A DNA stretch of 64,000 nt from Marinobacter adhaerens HP15 (GTDB lineage: Bacteria; Pseudomonadota; Gammaproteobacteria; Pseudomonadales; Oleiphilaceae): NCBI RefSeq assembly GCF_000166295.1, contig NC_017506.1, forward strand, positions 4,154,001 to 4,218,000, in the 5' to 3' direction. The notes beneath the pieces are model-generated. The model saw only the letters and a program-made list of their open reading frames with translations, made no database searches and was not told the origin of the DNA. Every line of letters starts with the position of its first letter. Position 1 is the stretch's first letter. Shown one piece after another: positions 27,230-36,444 of this stretch. A program made the translations under genes and the position numbers.

Positions 27230-29096
27230 TACGGGCCACCCCGGCGTGATACCGGAATTTCAGGAACTTCTGGGCACCGCTGACTACCTGGAACGCATCC
27301 TTGAGATGGCTGCGCTCAAACGGTGAAAGGTCTTCGGGCCGTACGTTGTTGTCCGGCTGCCGGTCAGCCTCGATTGCCAGGGCCTGGTGTCGGATACGAA
27401 CGATGGAGATAAACTCAAGCGCATCCCTCAGGTTGCCCAGATCGTCGTCCAGCAGGAGCTTGGTGTTGCCAATGGCTTTCAGTCGTTCGAACGAGTTCTG
27501 TGCACGGGAGCCGCAGGCCAGGGCGTGCACCCGGATCAGATCCGACAGGGGCGCTGTTCCGCGACGTTTCAGGTTGAAGGTCTTCTGGTGCTTGCCATCC
27601 TCTTCCAGCACGAAGGTCCGGAAAAAGCCGATCGGCGGCGTGCGGTTCAGGGCGTTGCGCGCCAGCATTGCCAGGAACCGCTGGCTGTTGCTGGCTTTGT
27701 CCGCCACCAGTGTCTTTAGCTGTTCGGCAAAGTCGGTCTCGCCGTAGATGCCATCCAGATCAAAGAAAATATTGCTGTTTAACAGAGCCTCGGCTTTCGG
27801 ATTATCAATCCAGTCGGTGAAGTAGTCCTTCCAGACGCGTAGTGGCTGCCGCCATTTCTGGTTGGTGGCCATGATGTCGCCGGTGCAGTAGGTATAGCCG
27901 CACTCCGCAAGGCCATCGCTGACGAATTTCGCCAGCGCCAGGAAGTATTCGTCGTGTTCTTCGGGCACAAAGCTGTCGTCCAGGATCATGGCGTTATCCT
28001 GGTCCGTGACCACCAGTTGCTCGTCCCGCGCCATGGAGCCAAGGGCCATAAAGCAGTAGGGCACGGGTGGGGGGCCGAGTTTCTCTTCGCCCAGTGTCAG
28101 CAGGCGCTGTGTAAAGCTGCGCCCGATACCGGCCATGGCACTGCCAATCATGTGGGAGTTGGCATCTTCGTTCACCATGCGAACAAAGCTGTCCCGCACA
28201 TCCAGGCTGATCTTCTTCAGCCCTTTTACATCCTGCTGATGGTAGATGTTGCTGACCAGGTATAGGCTGCTCTGACTCTCGTACTTTACGATGTCAGACA
28301 GCGCAATCACGCCGCGAACCTCATCCCGATCCATCACCGGAAGATGGTGCACATTGTTGTGCAGCATGGTGAGCATGGCCTCGAATATGAACATGTTCGA
28401 GCGGATGGTGATCAGATCCTCCGACATGATCTCGCTGATCGGAGTTTCCGAGGCCAGGGCTTCGCTAAGGGCCCGGGTGCGCAGGTCCCGGTCGGTAATG
28501 ATGCCCTTGAGCAGGGGCTTTTCACCTTCCTCGTCCATCAGTAGCAGTGCGGAGACGCCGTTTTCGGTCATGATCCGCGCCGCTTCCTGCAGGCGAACGG
28601 TGTGGGGCGCTGATACCGGCTCCCGGGCAATCAACCGGGTAACCTTGGACGTCATCAGCTGGTTGGACTTTTCGCGACGGGAAACGGCGGATCGCAGGCG
28701 GCTTCGGTCTTCAATTTCAACGAAATCGGCGAAGTTGTCGTCATTTTCCCAGAGGTACTGGAACGTATCGTAAGGAATCTTGTAAAGCAGGACGTCTTCC
28801 AGGGCTTTGGCTGGGAAGCGCACTTTCCGATTCATCAGCAGGCCAAACTGGCCGAAGACTTCGCCCTCGCTGATGCGGTTGTACAGCTCCCCGGTGCGCC
28901 GATAGATCTCGACGGCGCCACTGCGCACGTAATACAGCCAGCTGCTCGGGTCACCCAGTTCGAGGATCTGGCTCCCGGCCTTGAAGTACACAATCTCGAT
29001 GTCGCCAACCACTCTGTCGAGCAGCTCCTCGGCCATCTCGTCAAACGGCGGGTATTGAGCCATGTGATTGCGGATGTCGACCAGCTCGGCCTGCAT
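27222..29096 (-). CDS. cNMP-binding / CBS / DUF294 nucleotidyltransferase-like signalling protein
   Basis: A 624-residue soluble multidomain protein. It has a cyclic-nucleotide-binding domain (about 20-130; RTGELYNRISEGEVFGQFGLL) and a CBS pair (about 165-285; VRLQEAARIMTENGVSALLL then ISEIMSEDLITIRSN). A DUF294 nucleotidyltransferase domain follows (about 310-450; MALGSMARDEQLVVTDQDNA with G-S and D-x-D metal residues), then a DUF294 C-terminal domain. The same architecture occurs upstream of acetate metabolism genes elsewhere and may act as a GlnD/AMP-type sensor. I chose the ATG at 29096 with GGGAG upstream; a longer in-frame start at 29192 adds 32 implausible residues. It is co-transcribed with the exonuclease. 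Confidence 0.88.
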   Translation of the reverse strand: MQAELVDIRNHMAQYPPFDEMAEELLDRVVGDIEIVYFKAGSQILELGDPSSWLYYVRSGAVEIYRRTGELYNRISEGEVFGQFGLLMNRKVRFPAKALEDVLLYKIPYDTFQYLWENDDNFADFVEIEDRSRLRSAVSRREKSNQLMTSKVTRLIAREPVSAPHTVRLQEAARIMTENGVSALLLMDEEGEKPLLKGIITDRDLRTRALSEALASETPISEIMSEDLITIRSNMFIFEAMLTMLHNNVHHLPVMDRDEVRGVIALSDIVKYESQSSLYLVSNIYHQQDVKGLKKISLDVRDSFVRMVNEDANSHMIGSAMAGIGRSFTQRLLTLGEEKLGPPPVPYCFMALGSMARDEQLVVTDQDNAMILDDSFVPEEHDEYFLALAKFVSDGLAECGYTYCTGDIMATNQKWRQPLRVWKDYFTDWIDNPKAEALLNSNIFFDLDGIYGETDFAEQLKTLVADKASNSQRFLAMLARNALNRTPPIGFFRTFVLEEDGKHQKTFNLKRRGTAPLSDLIRVHALACGSRAQNSFERLKAIGNTKLLLDDDLGNLRDALEFISIVRIRHQALAIEADRQPDNNVRPEDLSPFERSHLKDAFQVVSGAQKFLKFRYHAGVARNV

Positions 29097-29231
29097 AAAA
29101 CTCCCTGTTCTGGCGAAGAATAAGTGATTGTCAGTCATGGAATATAGCAGTGGCAGAGGTCTGCGGCCATGTCGACCTTTGATGGATTTCATTGACCGCT
29201 TACCCGGGTGTTGCTAGCCTTGCCACACTTT

Positions 29232-29428
29232 TTTCAGGTGTCCGTCGCAAAGCGCGACGGGTGAAACGGGAAATCGGTGAGCCTGGTAATGCCAGTGCAA
29301 GGCCGATGCTGCCCCCGCAACGGTAAGCAGGACAACGGCAATCTGTGCGCCACTGTGTCGCCACGACATGGGAAGGTGATTGCCCGGGAACCCAGGGTTC
29401 CGCCTGCCAGCCCGGAGACCGGCCTGGA
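29232..29428 (+). promoter_or_regulatory. cobalamin (AdoCbl) riboswitch
   Basis: About 197 bases with the cobalamin aptamer signatures. They begin with a GC-rich P1/P2 region (CAGGTGTCCGTCGC...GACGGGTGAAACGGGAA) and continue with AATGCCAGTGCAAGGCCGATGCTGCCCCCGCAACGG (29288-29323, cited by position). The B12 box is CCCGGAGACCGGCCTGG (29411-29427). It precedes btuB by about 150 bases. High cobalamin should repress the receptor and possibly the whole btuBFCD set. Confidence 0.93.
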
Positions 29429-29432
29429 AAAA

Positions 29433-29462
29433 CACCCGATGTTGCGGTGGGCAACCTGGGTG
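29433..29462 (+). promoter_or_regulatory. expression-platform hairpin after the B12 riboswitch
   Basis: Nested pairing CACCC (29433-29437) with GGGTG (29458-29462) and GTTGC (29441-29445) with GCAAC (29451-29455) lies directly after the B12 box. There is no poly-T, so control is more likely through translation or Rho than intrinsic termination. The btuB ribosome site GGAGCAAG is about 100 bases further on. Confidence 0.45.
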
Positions 29463-29576
29463 GGTGATATGCCGGTTCCGCTCTCCTGACACCTGTCTAC
29501 CGCCTGCCCTCATTCCCTGTTCCGCAACAAAACCCAGATTCCCGTGCGGGTGCGCGCGGAGTGCGGAGCAAGTTTC

Positions 29577-31415
29577 ATGTTCAGAATTCAAAGCCCTGTT
29601 TTACTGGCCGGCCTTTCCCTGGCTGCCTTGCCGTTGGCCGCTTCGGCCCAGTCTGCCCCAGAAACCGATGCCCTTGACCCGATCGTGGTTACCGCGACAC
29701 TGGGGCCGAAGACCGTTGGAGAGAGTCTGTCTTCGGTTACCGTCATCGACAAAGAGGATATTGATCGGCAACAGCCCGCGGAATTCCGCGACCTGCTGCG
29801 CGCGCAGCCGGGGATCAACGTGGTGTCGGACGGCAGCTACGGCAAGACTACCAGCGTATTCCTGCGTGGCGCGGGGAGCTCTGGTACGGTGCTGCTTCTC
29901 GATGGTATCCGACTGCGCTCTGCCTCTGCGGGCATCCCTCCCTGGCAGTTTTTGCCTCCGGAATTGATGGAACGGGTTGAACTGGTGCGGGGCGCGAAGA
30001 GCTCCCTCTACGGTGCCGATGCGGTGGGCGGTGTCATCCAGGCGTTCACTCTGGAACCGGAGGCCGGACGCCAGGGTTGGGGCGAGCTAAAAGGAGGCTC
30101 CCATGAAACCCGCGAGGTTAACGCTGGATTGGCTGGCCGGGAGGGCCGTTCCTCGTTCCTGGCCAGTGGCGTCTATTCGGACACCGATGGCACCAATCTG
30201 AGAGATGGCGGTGAAGACAAGGGCTTTCGGAACACCGGCGGCCTGGCGAAGCTGAGCCACAGTTTTGATCTGGGCGGTGGCGCAGGGCTGACCGTGTTCC
30301 AGTCTGAAGGCAACACCGAGTTTGAAGGCGGTGATACCGATTTCCTGATCCGTGCCATGGGTCTGCATCTGGAGGCTGTTGCCAGTGACTACTGGCGCAC
30401 AAGGATCCAGTTCTCGGAAGCCCGCGATGAACAGGATACCTTCGGAGCCAATCCCAGTACTTTCGACACACTGTCTCGCTCAGCGCGCTGGGAAAACACC
30501 CTGACGGCCGGTGTTCATGAGCTGGTTCTGGGTACGGAGGTCATGATTGATGAAGTGGATGGCACCAGCAACTTTACAGAAGATAGCCGGACCAACAGCG
30601 CAGTCTTTGGGCAGGGCCGTCTGAACTTTGATGCCACCGATCTGATGCTCAGTCTGCGTCTTGATGACAACGAGGCCTACGGGAAAGAGGAGACTGGCGG
30701 CGTGGCCTTTGGTCATCAGCTGGACCGCGCCCATCGTTTTCGCCTCAGCTATGCGACCTCGTTCCGGGCGCCAACCTTTAACGATCTTTACCTGACGGTG
30801 CCGTTCTACACCGGTAATCCCGACCTCGACGCAGAAGAGGGGCAGATGGTCGAGGCCGGTTTCTCCGGACGATATGACCAATGGTACTGGGATGTTGCCC
30901 TCTATCAGAACGATGTGAAGGACCTGATTACCTATGTTTCTGACCCGGCGACGTTTGAGGGCACCATGGAAAATGTCGAAACGGCCAGAATCCGTGGCGT
31001 TGAGGTTTCGTCCGGTATTGAGACGGCTGACTGGAATCTGGCGGCAGCGGTAACCTACGCGGATACCGAGAATCGTGATACCGGCGCACGTCTACCACGC
31101 CGTGCGGAAAAGAATGTGCGTTTGGATGTCGATCGTCTGTTCTCTCAGTGGTCCGTGGGCGCCAGCTTTATCGCCGAGAGTGACCGCTATAACGATGCAG
31201 CGAATACCAGCCTGCTGCCAGGCTATGGCACTGTGGACTTGAGGGCGGCCTGGAACTTCCAGCCTGGCTGGTCGGCATCGTTCAAGGTGGATAACGTATT
31301 GGACCGTCGCTATGCCACAAGCATCGGATATGACAGTGCCACCTTCGCGCCTTTCGACTATCTGGCCGCAGGCCGAACCTTCATGGCCTCGGTGCGCTAT
31401 GATTTCCAGCAGTAA
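29577..31415 (+). CDS. btuB: TonB-dependent vitamin B12 receptor
   Basis: A 612-residue outer-membrane receptor. A signal peptide is at residues 1-25 (LLAGLSLAALPLAASAQSA). A TonB box-like DPIVVTATL follows at about 33. The plug domain (INVVSDGSYGKTTSVFLRG and VELVRGAKSSLYGADAVGGV) and a 22-strand barrel follow, ending in an aromatic-alternating strand FMASVRYDFQQ. A cobalamin riboswitch immediately upstream and btuF/C/D downstream identify the substrate as a corrinoid. The start at 29577 gives a proper signal peptide; an upstream in-frame start at 29544 would spoil it. Confidence 0.93.
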   Translation: MFRIQSPVLLAGLSLAALPLAASAQSAPETDALDPIVVTATLGPKTVGESLSSVTVIDKEDIDRQQPAEFRDLLRAQPGINVVSDGSYGKTTSVFLRGAGSSGTVLLLDGIRLRSASAGIPPWQFLPPELMERVELVRGAKSSLYGADAVGGVIQAFTLEPEAGRQGWGELKGGSHETREVNAGLAGREGRSSFLASGVYSDTDGTNLRDGGEDKGFRNTGGLAKLSHSFDLGGGAGLTVFQSEGNTEFEGGDTDFLIRAMGLHLEAVASDYWRTRIQFSEARDEQDTFGANPSTFDTLSRSARWENTLTAGVHELVLGTEVMIDEVDGTSNFTEDSRTNSAVFGQGRLNFDATDLMLSLRLDDNEAYGKEETGGVAFGHQLDRAHRFRLSYATSFRAPTFNDLYLTVPFYTGNPDLDAEEGQMVEAGFSGRYDQWYWDVALYQNDVKDLITYVSDPATFEGTMENVETARIRGVEVSSGIETADWNLAAAVTYADTENRDTGARLPRRAEKNVRLDVDRLFSQWSVGASFIAESDRYNDAANTSLLPGYGTVDLRAAWNFQPGWSASFKVDNVLDRRYATSIGYDSATFAPFDYLAAGRTFMASVRYDFQQ

Positions 31416-31445
31416 ATTCACCGATCTGAGAGGCTCACTCCGTCG

Positions 31446-32330
31446 ATGAGGCGCCCCTGGCTCGCTGCATTGTTTGTGCTGTCTCTGCTTGTGCCCTCGC
31501 TGGCACAGGCGGAGAGGCCCTGCGTAAGCGACGCGCTGGACCAGCGTGTATGCCTGGCCGAGCCCGCGCAACGCGTTGTTTCCCTGTCGCCGGGTGCCAC
31601 CGAGCTGCTGTTCTCCGCAGGGGCCGGTGACAGGCTCGTTGCCGTGAGTGCCTGGAGCGATTATCCCGCAGAAGCTGCGGACTTGCCGCAGGTGGGCGAC
31701 AGCAATCGCCTGGACCTGGAAGCCATTGTCTCGCTGGCGCCAGACCTGGTGGTGGCCTGGGTGGATGGCAATTCCCGCAGCCAGCTGGAACGCCTGTCAG
31801 ATCTTGGCATTCACGTTTTCTGGCTTGCTCCGCGGACGTTTGACGACATTGCCGCGGCGGTATCGGATCTGGCGTTGCTGACAGGATTACCGGATCTGGG
31901 CAATGAGCGGGCCGAAGCGTTTCGTGCAGATATGGCCGCGCTTGAATCTCAGTATGCCGATGCCAGACCAGTTAAGGTGTTCTACCAGATATGGGATCAG
32001 CCACTGATGACCGTGAACCGGGAAGAGCTGATCAGCAAGGCCATAAGCCTGTGCGGCGGCGTTAATGTGTTCGGCGAGTTGCCACGGCTGGTGCCCCGGA
32101 TCAGTCGGGAGGCGGTTCTGGAAGCCAACCCCGAGGCCATTATTACCGCCGGATCGTCAGACGACAGGCAGTGGCTGGAGGCCTGGCGTGAGTTTCCGGG
32201 CCTGGCAGCGGTAGCCGCGGGCAACCTCTTCCTTGAACCACCTGACCTGCTGGCACGCCCGACGCTACGTATGGCAGAGGGTGCCATGCACCTGTGTCAG
32301 ACCCTGGAGCAGGCCCGTGCCAATCTCTAG
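31446..32330 (+). CDS. btuF: periplasmic cobalamin-binding protein
   Basis: A 294-residue class III (TroA-like) substrate-binding protein with a signal peptide (AALFVLSLLVPSLAQA, cleaved near residue 22). The N-lobe starts RVVSLSPGATELLFSAGAGDR, as in BtuF. A connecting helix (about 150-165) and a C-lobe with SLCGGVNVFGELPRLVPRIS follow. It delivers B12 to BtuCD. It lies 30 bp after btuB and overlaps btuC by 14 bp, so the four genes form one operon under the riboswitch. Confidence 0.9.
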   Translation: MRRPWLAALFVLSLLVPSLAQAERPCVSDALDQRVCLAEPAQRVVSLSPGATELLFSAGAGDRLVAVSAWSDYPAEAADLPQVGDSNRLDLEAIVSLAPDLVVAWVDGNSRSQLERLSDLGIHVFWLAPRTFDDIAAAVSDLALLTGLPDLGNERAEAFRADMAALESQYADARPVKVFYQIWDQPLMTVNREELISKAISLCGGVNVFGELPRLVPRISREAVLEANPEAIITAGSSDDRQWLEAWREFPGLAAVAAGNLFLEPPDLLARPTLRMAEGAMHLCQTLEQARANL

Positions 32331-33291
32331 CCCTTCCAAGCCCCTCCTGATTCTGCTGCTGGCGGGCTTTCTGGCGGCACTGCTCTCCGTCAGCATTGGC
32401 AGTACGTCCATCGGTTTTGGTGACACTCTGAGGGTGATCACCGGCAGTGGCACCGAGTTGCAGCAAACGCTGATTCTGGAGCTGCGCCTGCCTCGCACCC
32501 TGAGCGCGTTCGCAACTGGCGGATTGCTGGCCGTGGCCGGAGCACTTATGCAGGTATTGTTGCGAAATCCCCTGGCCGATCCTTATGTGTTGGGGCTTTC
32601 TGGTGGCGCGGCAGTGGGTGCGTTATTGGCCATGCTGGCCGGCGCTGCCGGTTTTCTGATATCCGGCTCCGCGTTTGCAGGTGCCATGCTGGCCACCCTG
32701 CTGGTGTTTGGTTTGGCTCACGGCAGTGGCAGCTGGACCCCATCGCGGCTGTTGCTTACCGGTGTGGTGGTCGCCGCCGGCTGGGGCGCCATGATTACCC
32801 TGATCCTCTCGATGACCCCGGCCAGCCGATTGCCGGGCATGCTGTATTGGTTGATGGGCGATCTTTCCCACGCCGCCACTCCGTGGCCGGGACTGATCAT
32901 TCTTGTGCTCGTATGCCTGATGGTGTTTCCTCTGGGCCGGGCCCTGAACGTGCTGGCACGGGGCTCCCTGCAGGCGGCGGCGCTGGGCGTTTCGGTGCGG
33001 CCACTGGAATGGTCGATCTACCTGATGGCCAGCCTGCTGACCGCAGCCGCCGTCACCATGGCCGGTTCGGTTGGTTTCGTTGGCCTGGTGATACCGCACA
33101 TGTTGCGGCTGGTGCTGGGCAACGACCAGCGCCTGATTCTGCCGGCCTGCGCACTGGCGGGCGGTACGCTGCTGGTGCTGGCGGATACCCTGGCGCGGGT
33201 GGTGATTGCGCCGGAGCAGTTGCCGGTTGGGGTGATCACCGCGCTGATCGGCGTCCCGACCTTCCTGTACCTGCTGTATAGGAGCCGATGA
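32317..33291 (+). CDS. btuC: cobalamin ABC transporter permease
   Basis: A 324-residue FecCD/BtuC-type inner-membrane permease with about ten membrane helices. Signature segments include LRLPRTLSAFATGGLLAVAG, NPLADPYVLGLSGGAAVGA near residue 90 and the cytoplasmic coupling loop GSVGFVGLVIPHMLRLVLG near residue 250. I chose the GTG at 32317, which has GGAGCAGG upstream within the btuF end and gives the usual length; the ATG at 32233 would add 28 non-membrane residues. It overlaps btuF and, by ATGA, btuD. Confidence 0.9.
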   Translation: MPISSPSKPLLILLLAGFLAALLSVSIGSTSIGFGDTLRVITGSGTELQQTLILELRLPRTLSAFATGGLLAVAGALMQVLLRNPLADPYVLGLSGGAAVGALLAMLAGAAGFLISGSAFAGAMLATLLVFGLAHGSGSWTPSRLLLTGVVVAAGWGAMITLILSMTPASRLPGMLYWLMGDLSHAATPWPGLIILVLVCLMVFPLGRALNVLARGSLQAAALGVSVRPLEWSIYLMASLLTAAAVTMAGSVGFVGLVIPHMLRLVLGNDQRLILPACALAGGTLLVLADTLARVVIAPEQLPVGVITALIGVPTFLYLLYRSR

Positions 33292-34055
33292 TGACACGCC
33301 TGGCAACCGAAGCGCTGATTATCGACATTCCGGGCCGCAGCTCAGGCGTTCCCCTGAATCTGGCCATCGAACCGGGACAGGTCTGGGGCGTGCTGGGCCC
33401 TAACGGTGTGGGTAAAACCACCTTGCTCCATACTCTCGCAGGATTGCGGGAGCCCAGAAGCGGAAAGCTGCTGCTTGATGGAACGCCGTTGGACGGCATC
33501 CGCCGCAAGACCGTATCGCAACGCATGGGCCTGGTATTTCAGGACCGGCAGGATGGATTCCCGGCAACGGCACTGGAAACCGCCCTGATCGGCCGCCACC
33601 CCTGGTTATCGCCTTGGCAGATGGAGAGTGGTGATGACCTCGCGATTGCTGAAAGGGCTCTAATAGAGCTGGACGTGATCCACCTGAAAGATCGCCTGGT
33701 AAACACCCTCTCCGGCGGTGAACGCCAGCGGGTAGCCATTGCTACCCTCATGACCCAAAGCCCCGAAATCTGGCTCCTGGACGAACCCACCAATCACCTG
33801 GATTTACAGCACCAGACCGCCGTTATGAAGCTGCTGCGCCAGCAGGCAGCGTGCGACCGGGGCGTGTTCATGTGCCTCCACGACCTCAACCTGGCTGCGC
33901 GATGGTGCGACCAGATCCTCCTTCTGTACCCCGACGGTCAGGCCTGCTGGGGACCGGCCCGCGACATGCTGGTGACTTCTGCACTCGAAAGCCTGTTTGG
34001 CCAGCGTTTGCTATCTGCCGAACTGGATGGTTTTCCGGTGTTTGTGCCGGGCTGA
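33288..34055 (+). CDS. btuD: cobalamin ABC transporter ATP-binding protein
   Basis: A 255-residue ABC ATPase. Walker A is GPNGVGKTTLLHTLAG near residue 38. The Q-loop region is VFQDRQDG near 84, the signature LSGGERQRVAIA near 142, Walker B IWLLDEPTNHLD near 162, and the H-loop MCLHDLNLAARW near 196. The ATG overlaps the btuC stop (ATGA), a classic sign of coupling; a second ATG directly follows. It powers B12 import through BtuC. No B12 biosynthesis genes accompany it. Confidence 0.9.
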   Translation: MMTRLATEALIIDIPGRSSGVPLNLAIEPGQVWGVLGPNGVGKTTLLHTLAGLREPRSGKLLLDGTPLDGIRRKTVSQRMGLVFQDRQDGFPATALETALIGRHPWLSPWQMESGDDLAIAERALIELDVIHLKDRLVNTLSGGERQRVAIATLMTQSPEIWLLDEPTNHLDLQHQTAVMKLLRQQAACDRGVFMCLHDLNLAARWCDQILLLYPDGQACWGPARDMLVTSALESLFGQRLLSAELDGFPVFVPG

Positions 34056-34125
34056 AGTGTGAGGCTTTATCCTCGAGCCCGTTATTGGTTATATAGTCAC
34101 TCAAATCCCCAACAAGGCCATCACC

Positions 34126-34476
34126 ATGACCATTGAACGTATTTCCACCAACAGCCGAATGAGCAAGATCGTAAAACACAACGGCACTGCTTACCTTTGC
34201 GGTCAGGTTGCCAAGGACCGTAACGCCGATATTCATACCCAGGTAACCGGGATGCTGGAGAAAGTGGACGAGCTGCTCGAGACCGCCGGCTCCAGCCGCG
34301 ATCGAATCCTTTCGGCAACCATTTACCTGGCAGACATGGCCGATTTCAAAGCCCTGAACGAGGTGTGGGACAACTGGGTGCCTGAAGGTACGGCGCCGGC
34401 CCGGGCCTGTGTTCAGGCTCAGATGGCGTCGCCGGAGTTGCTGGTGGAAATCTCGGTGATTGCCGCAACGTCCTGA
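34126..34476 (+). CDS. RidA/YjgF-family protein
   Basis: A 116-residue member of the RidA superfamily of trimeric enamine/imine deaminases. Recognisable segments are YLCGQVAKD near residue 23, [20 protein letters not shown] near 63, and the substrate-carboxylate arginine in [23 protein letters not shown] near residue 92, cited by position. The family clears reactive 2-aminoacrylate or acts in small-molecule pathways. This copy is of the shorter Rid4-7-like style, so the canonical RidA function is not certain. It stands between btuD and the sulfurtransferase gene. Confidence 0.85.
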   Translation: MTIERISTNSRMSKIVKHNGTAYLCGQVAKDRNADIHTQVTGMLEKVDELLETAGSSRDRILSATIYLADMADFKALNEVWDNWVPEGTAPARACVQAQMASPELLVEISVIAATS

Positions 34477-34504
34477 CGGCAGCCGGGAAGGTCTGGCGAT
34501 TTGT

Positions 34505-34530
34505 CGGCCTGAGAAGTCGGCCGTTTATTT
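34505..34530 (+). terminator. possible weak terminator after the RidA gene
   Basis: CGGCC (34505-34509) pairs with GGCCG (34519-34523) and is followed by TTTATTT. The stem is only 5 bp, so this is tentative. Confidence 0.3.
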
Positions 34531-34552
34531 CTGGTAGGAACAGGAGCACACC

Positions 34553-35401
34553 ATGGCGTCCCCACTCGTAACCACCGACTGGTTGCAGGAAAACCTCGAT
34601 AACGAACGGTTGGTTCTTATCGACGCGAGTATGGCCACGGTTATTGGCAAGGAGCCGATCGTTTATGATCACCCGGTGTGGATACCGGGGAGTTTCCAGA
34701 TTGATCTGGAGGGAACGCTCTGCAATACGGAATCGTCCCAGCTCCATGCGTTTCCTACCGAGGAACAGTTCACTCAGGAAGTTCGCAGGCTGGGCATAAC
34801 GCCTGAAAGACTGGTGGTGCTTTACGACAACCAGGGAATCTATTCCGCTCCCCGGGCCTGGTGGATTCTGCGGTCGATGGGCCTCGAACAGGTTTTCGTG
34901 CTCGATGGTGGCCTGCCACAGTGGTTGGCAGAGGGGCGTGAGACGGTGTCGGCCCCGATTAATAGTGCGGCTTCCGCCGGGAACATGGCGGGCCGTCTGG
35001 ACCGCGGACGGGTTCGGGATTCCGCCTTCGTGCTACAGCATTTGGACGACGAGCGAGTTTCGGTGATTGATGCGAGATCCCGGGCGCGGTTCCTGGCTCA
35101 GGCCCCGGAACCCCGCCCGGGAGTGCGCGGCGGCCATATTCCGAACTCACTCAGTCTTCCGTTTACCGAGGTGCTGGATGGTTACCGGTTTAAGCCGGTC
35201 AGTGAGCTGGAGGCAAAGTTCAGGCATCTCGGTACGAACCTTCAGCCCGGAGACGGGCATCAACTGGTGTTTTCCTGCGGTTCCGGCATCACCGCCTGCA
35301 TCATTCTGCTGGCGGCCGAGCTGGCCGGGTATGACCAGCTCTCTCTTTACGATGGTTCCTGGGCGGACTGGGGCAGCGACGATTCGCTGCCGGTGGCTTG
35401 A
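34553..35401 (+). CDS. sseA: 3-mercaptopyruvate sulfurtransferase
   Basis: A 282-residue tandem rhodanese. The first domain (1-135) is inactive with LVVLYDNQGIYSAPRAWW. The second domain holds the active cysteine in VFSCGSGITACIILL near residue 242. CG[S/T]G[V/I]T is the loop that separates mercaptopyruvate from thiosulfate sulfurtransferases. The conserved IDARSRARF and GHIPNSLSLPF are present. It transfers sulfane sulfur from mercaptopyruvate to thiol acceptors or cyanide. An AGGAGC site lies before the ATG. Confidence 0.9.
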   Translation: MASPLVTTDWLQENLDNERLVLIDASMATVIGKEPIVYDHPVWIPGSFQIDLEGTLCNTESSQLHAFPTEEQFTQEVRRLGITPERLVVLYDNQGIYSAPRAWWILRSMGLEQVFVLDGGLPQWLAEGRETVSAPINSAASAGNMAGRLDRGRVRDSAFVLQHLDDERVSVIDARSRARFLAQAPEPRPGVRGGHIPNSLSLPFTEVLDGYRFKPVSELEAKFRHLGTNLQPGDGHQLVFSCGSGITACIILLAAELAGYDQLSLYDGSWADWGSDDSLPVA

Positions 35402-35430
35402 GCCCGAGGGTTTTCCTGTATCTTGGGCCG

Positions 35431-35955
35431 TCAGGCCATGCGCTTCATGATCCGGTCTCCCAGCAGGTACTGATGCGCCAGGGCAGCTGCTACGTGTACG
35501 CCAATCATGAGCCACAACACGTTGGCCAGCACTTCATGAACCTCTTCCCCGCTGTCTTCCAGCCACTCGATTTCCGGGCCGTAGCCAAAGACTGTCCAGC
35601 CGAAAAAGGTAACAGGATCGCCTTCACCGAGGGAGGATGCGAGCCCTGACAGCGGCATCAGGATCATCAGGGCATAGAGCGCAATGTGCCCGAGCTTGGC
35701 CATGGTCGCCCATTGAGCCGGTGGTGTTATACGTGCGCGGTTAAGCCAGCGCCAGAGACCGCGAAAGATAACCAGCCCGAAAATGGTCAGGCCCAGGGTC
35801 TGGTGCCAGGCCATAAGCGACGCATCAGAGAGTGTGTGCTCCAGGGCTTCAAACCAGACTTCGCTGGCAAGCATTACCAGCAACATAACCGCCATTATCC
35901 AGTGCACAGCCCGGGAAACGGCACCATAGCGGTTGTCAGCGTCCATCAGTGTCAT
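35431..35955 (-). CDS. cytochrome b561-family membrane protein
   Basis: A 174-residue four-helix membrane cytochrome b. Candidate haem-ligand histidines are in AVHWIMAVMLLVML (residue 18), AWHQTLGLTIFGLVIFR (50), LGHIALYALMILMPLSG (89) and IGVHVAAALAHQYL (about 154-161). These proteins pass electrons across the inner membrane, often from quinol. It starts at 35955 with AAGGAG upstream and lies 63 bp after a small exported protein gene on the same strand. The pair is divergent from a two-component system that may control it. Confidence 0.88.
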   Translation of the reverse strand: MTLMDADNRYGAVSRAVHWIMAVMLLVMLASEVWFEALEHTLSDASLMAWHQTLGLTIFGLVIFRGLWRWLNRARITPPAQWATMAKLGHIALYALMILMPLSGLASSLGEGDPVTFFGWTVFGYGPEIEWLEDSGEEVHEVLANVLWLMIGVHVAAALAHQYLLGDRIMKRMA

Positions 35956-36018
35956 CGCGATTCTCCTTGATCAAAGGCTTGCGGGGCACCTCTCGGGCCC
36001 CGCGCTGGCTGTTGGTAA

Positions 36019-36372
36019 TCAGCTCCGGTGTCCGCCGCGAACCGGGGCACCGTACTGGTTGAACTCCTGCTCCCGGATCAGATTCTGCTCGGCATCTCGC
36101 AGTTGGACCCGGTATGTGCCATCCGACGTTTCCTCAACGGACACATCCACGCCCGGGCCGAAGCGTCTTAGCGCCTGGCCGTAAGCCATGATGCGCATTT
36201 CGTCGGTGCTGTATTGCTTCAGATCGGAACCCATGGATTTGCCGTGGTGGCGATTCTCGTAACGATCGTCACAGTCACCTCGCCCGTAGTCGTCATCGGC
36301 AGACGCAAGCAGTGGCGTGGCGCCGAGTATCGCGGCGATGGAGAGAGCAGCAATGGTGGTCGTTTTCTTCAT
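36019..36372 (-). CDS. small exported PepSY-like protein
   Basis: A 117-residue secreted protein. A signal peptide is at residues 1-24 (TIAALSIAAILGATPLLASA). The mature N-terminus is acidic and His-containing (DDDYGRGDCDDRYENRHHGK) with one cysteine. A small domain follows (RIMAYGQALRRFGPGVDVSVEE then YRVQLRDAEQN) that resembles PepSY-type folds. The start at 36372 has AAGGAG upstream. It probably shares a transcript with the cytochrome b561 and is divergent from a two-component system whose sensor has a similar acidic/His/Cys composition. A periplasmic metal or haem-redox role is a guess. Confidence 0.6.
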   Translation of the reverse strand: MKKTTTIAALSIAAILGATPLLASADDDYGRGDCDDRYENRHHGKSMGSDLKQYSTDEMRIMAYGQALRRFGPGVDVSVEETSDGTYRVQLRDAEQNLIREQEFNQYGAPVRGGHRS

Positions 36373-36444
36373 GGTCGAACTCCTTGGTTGGTTAAACCCA
36401 TGACGGAATGTCATTGTTGGTCGGGAGTTATTCCATCAAGGAAA

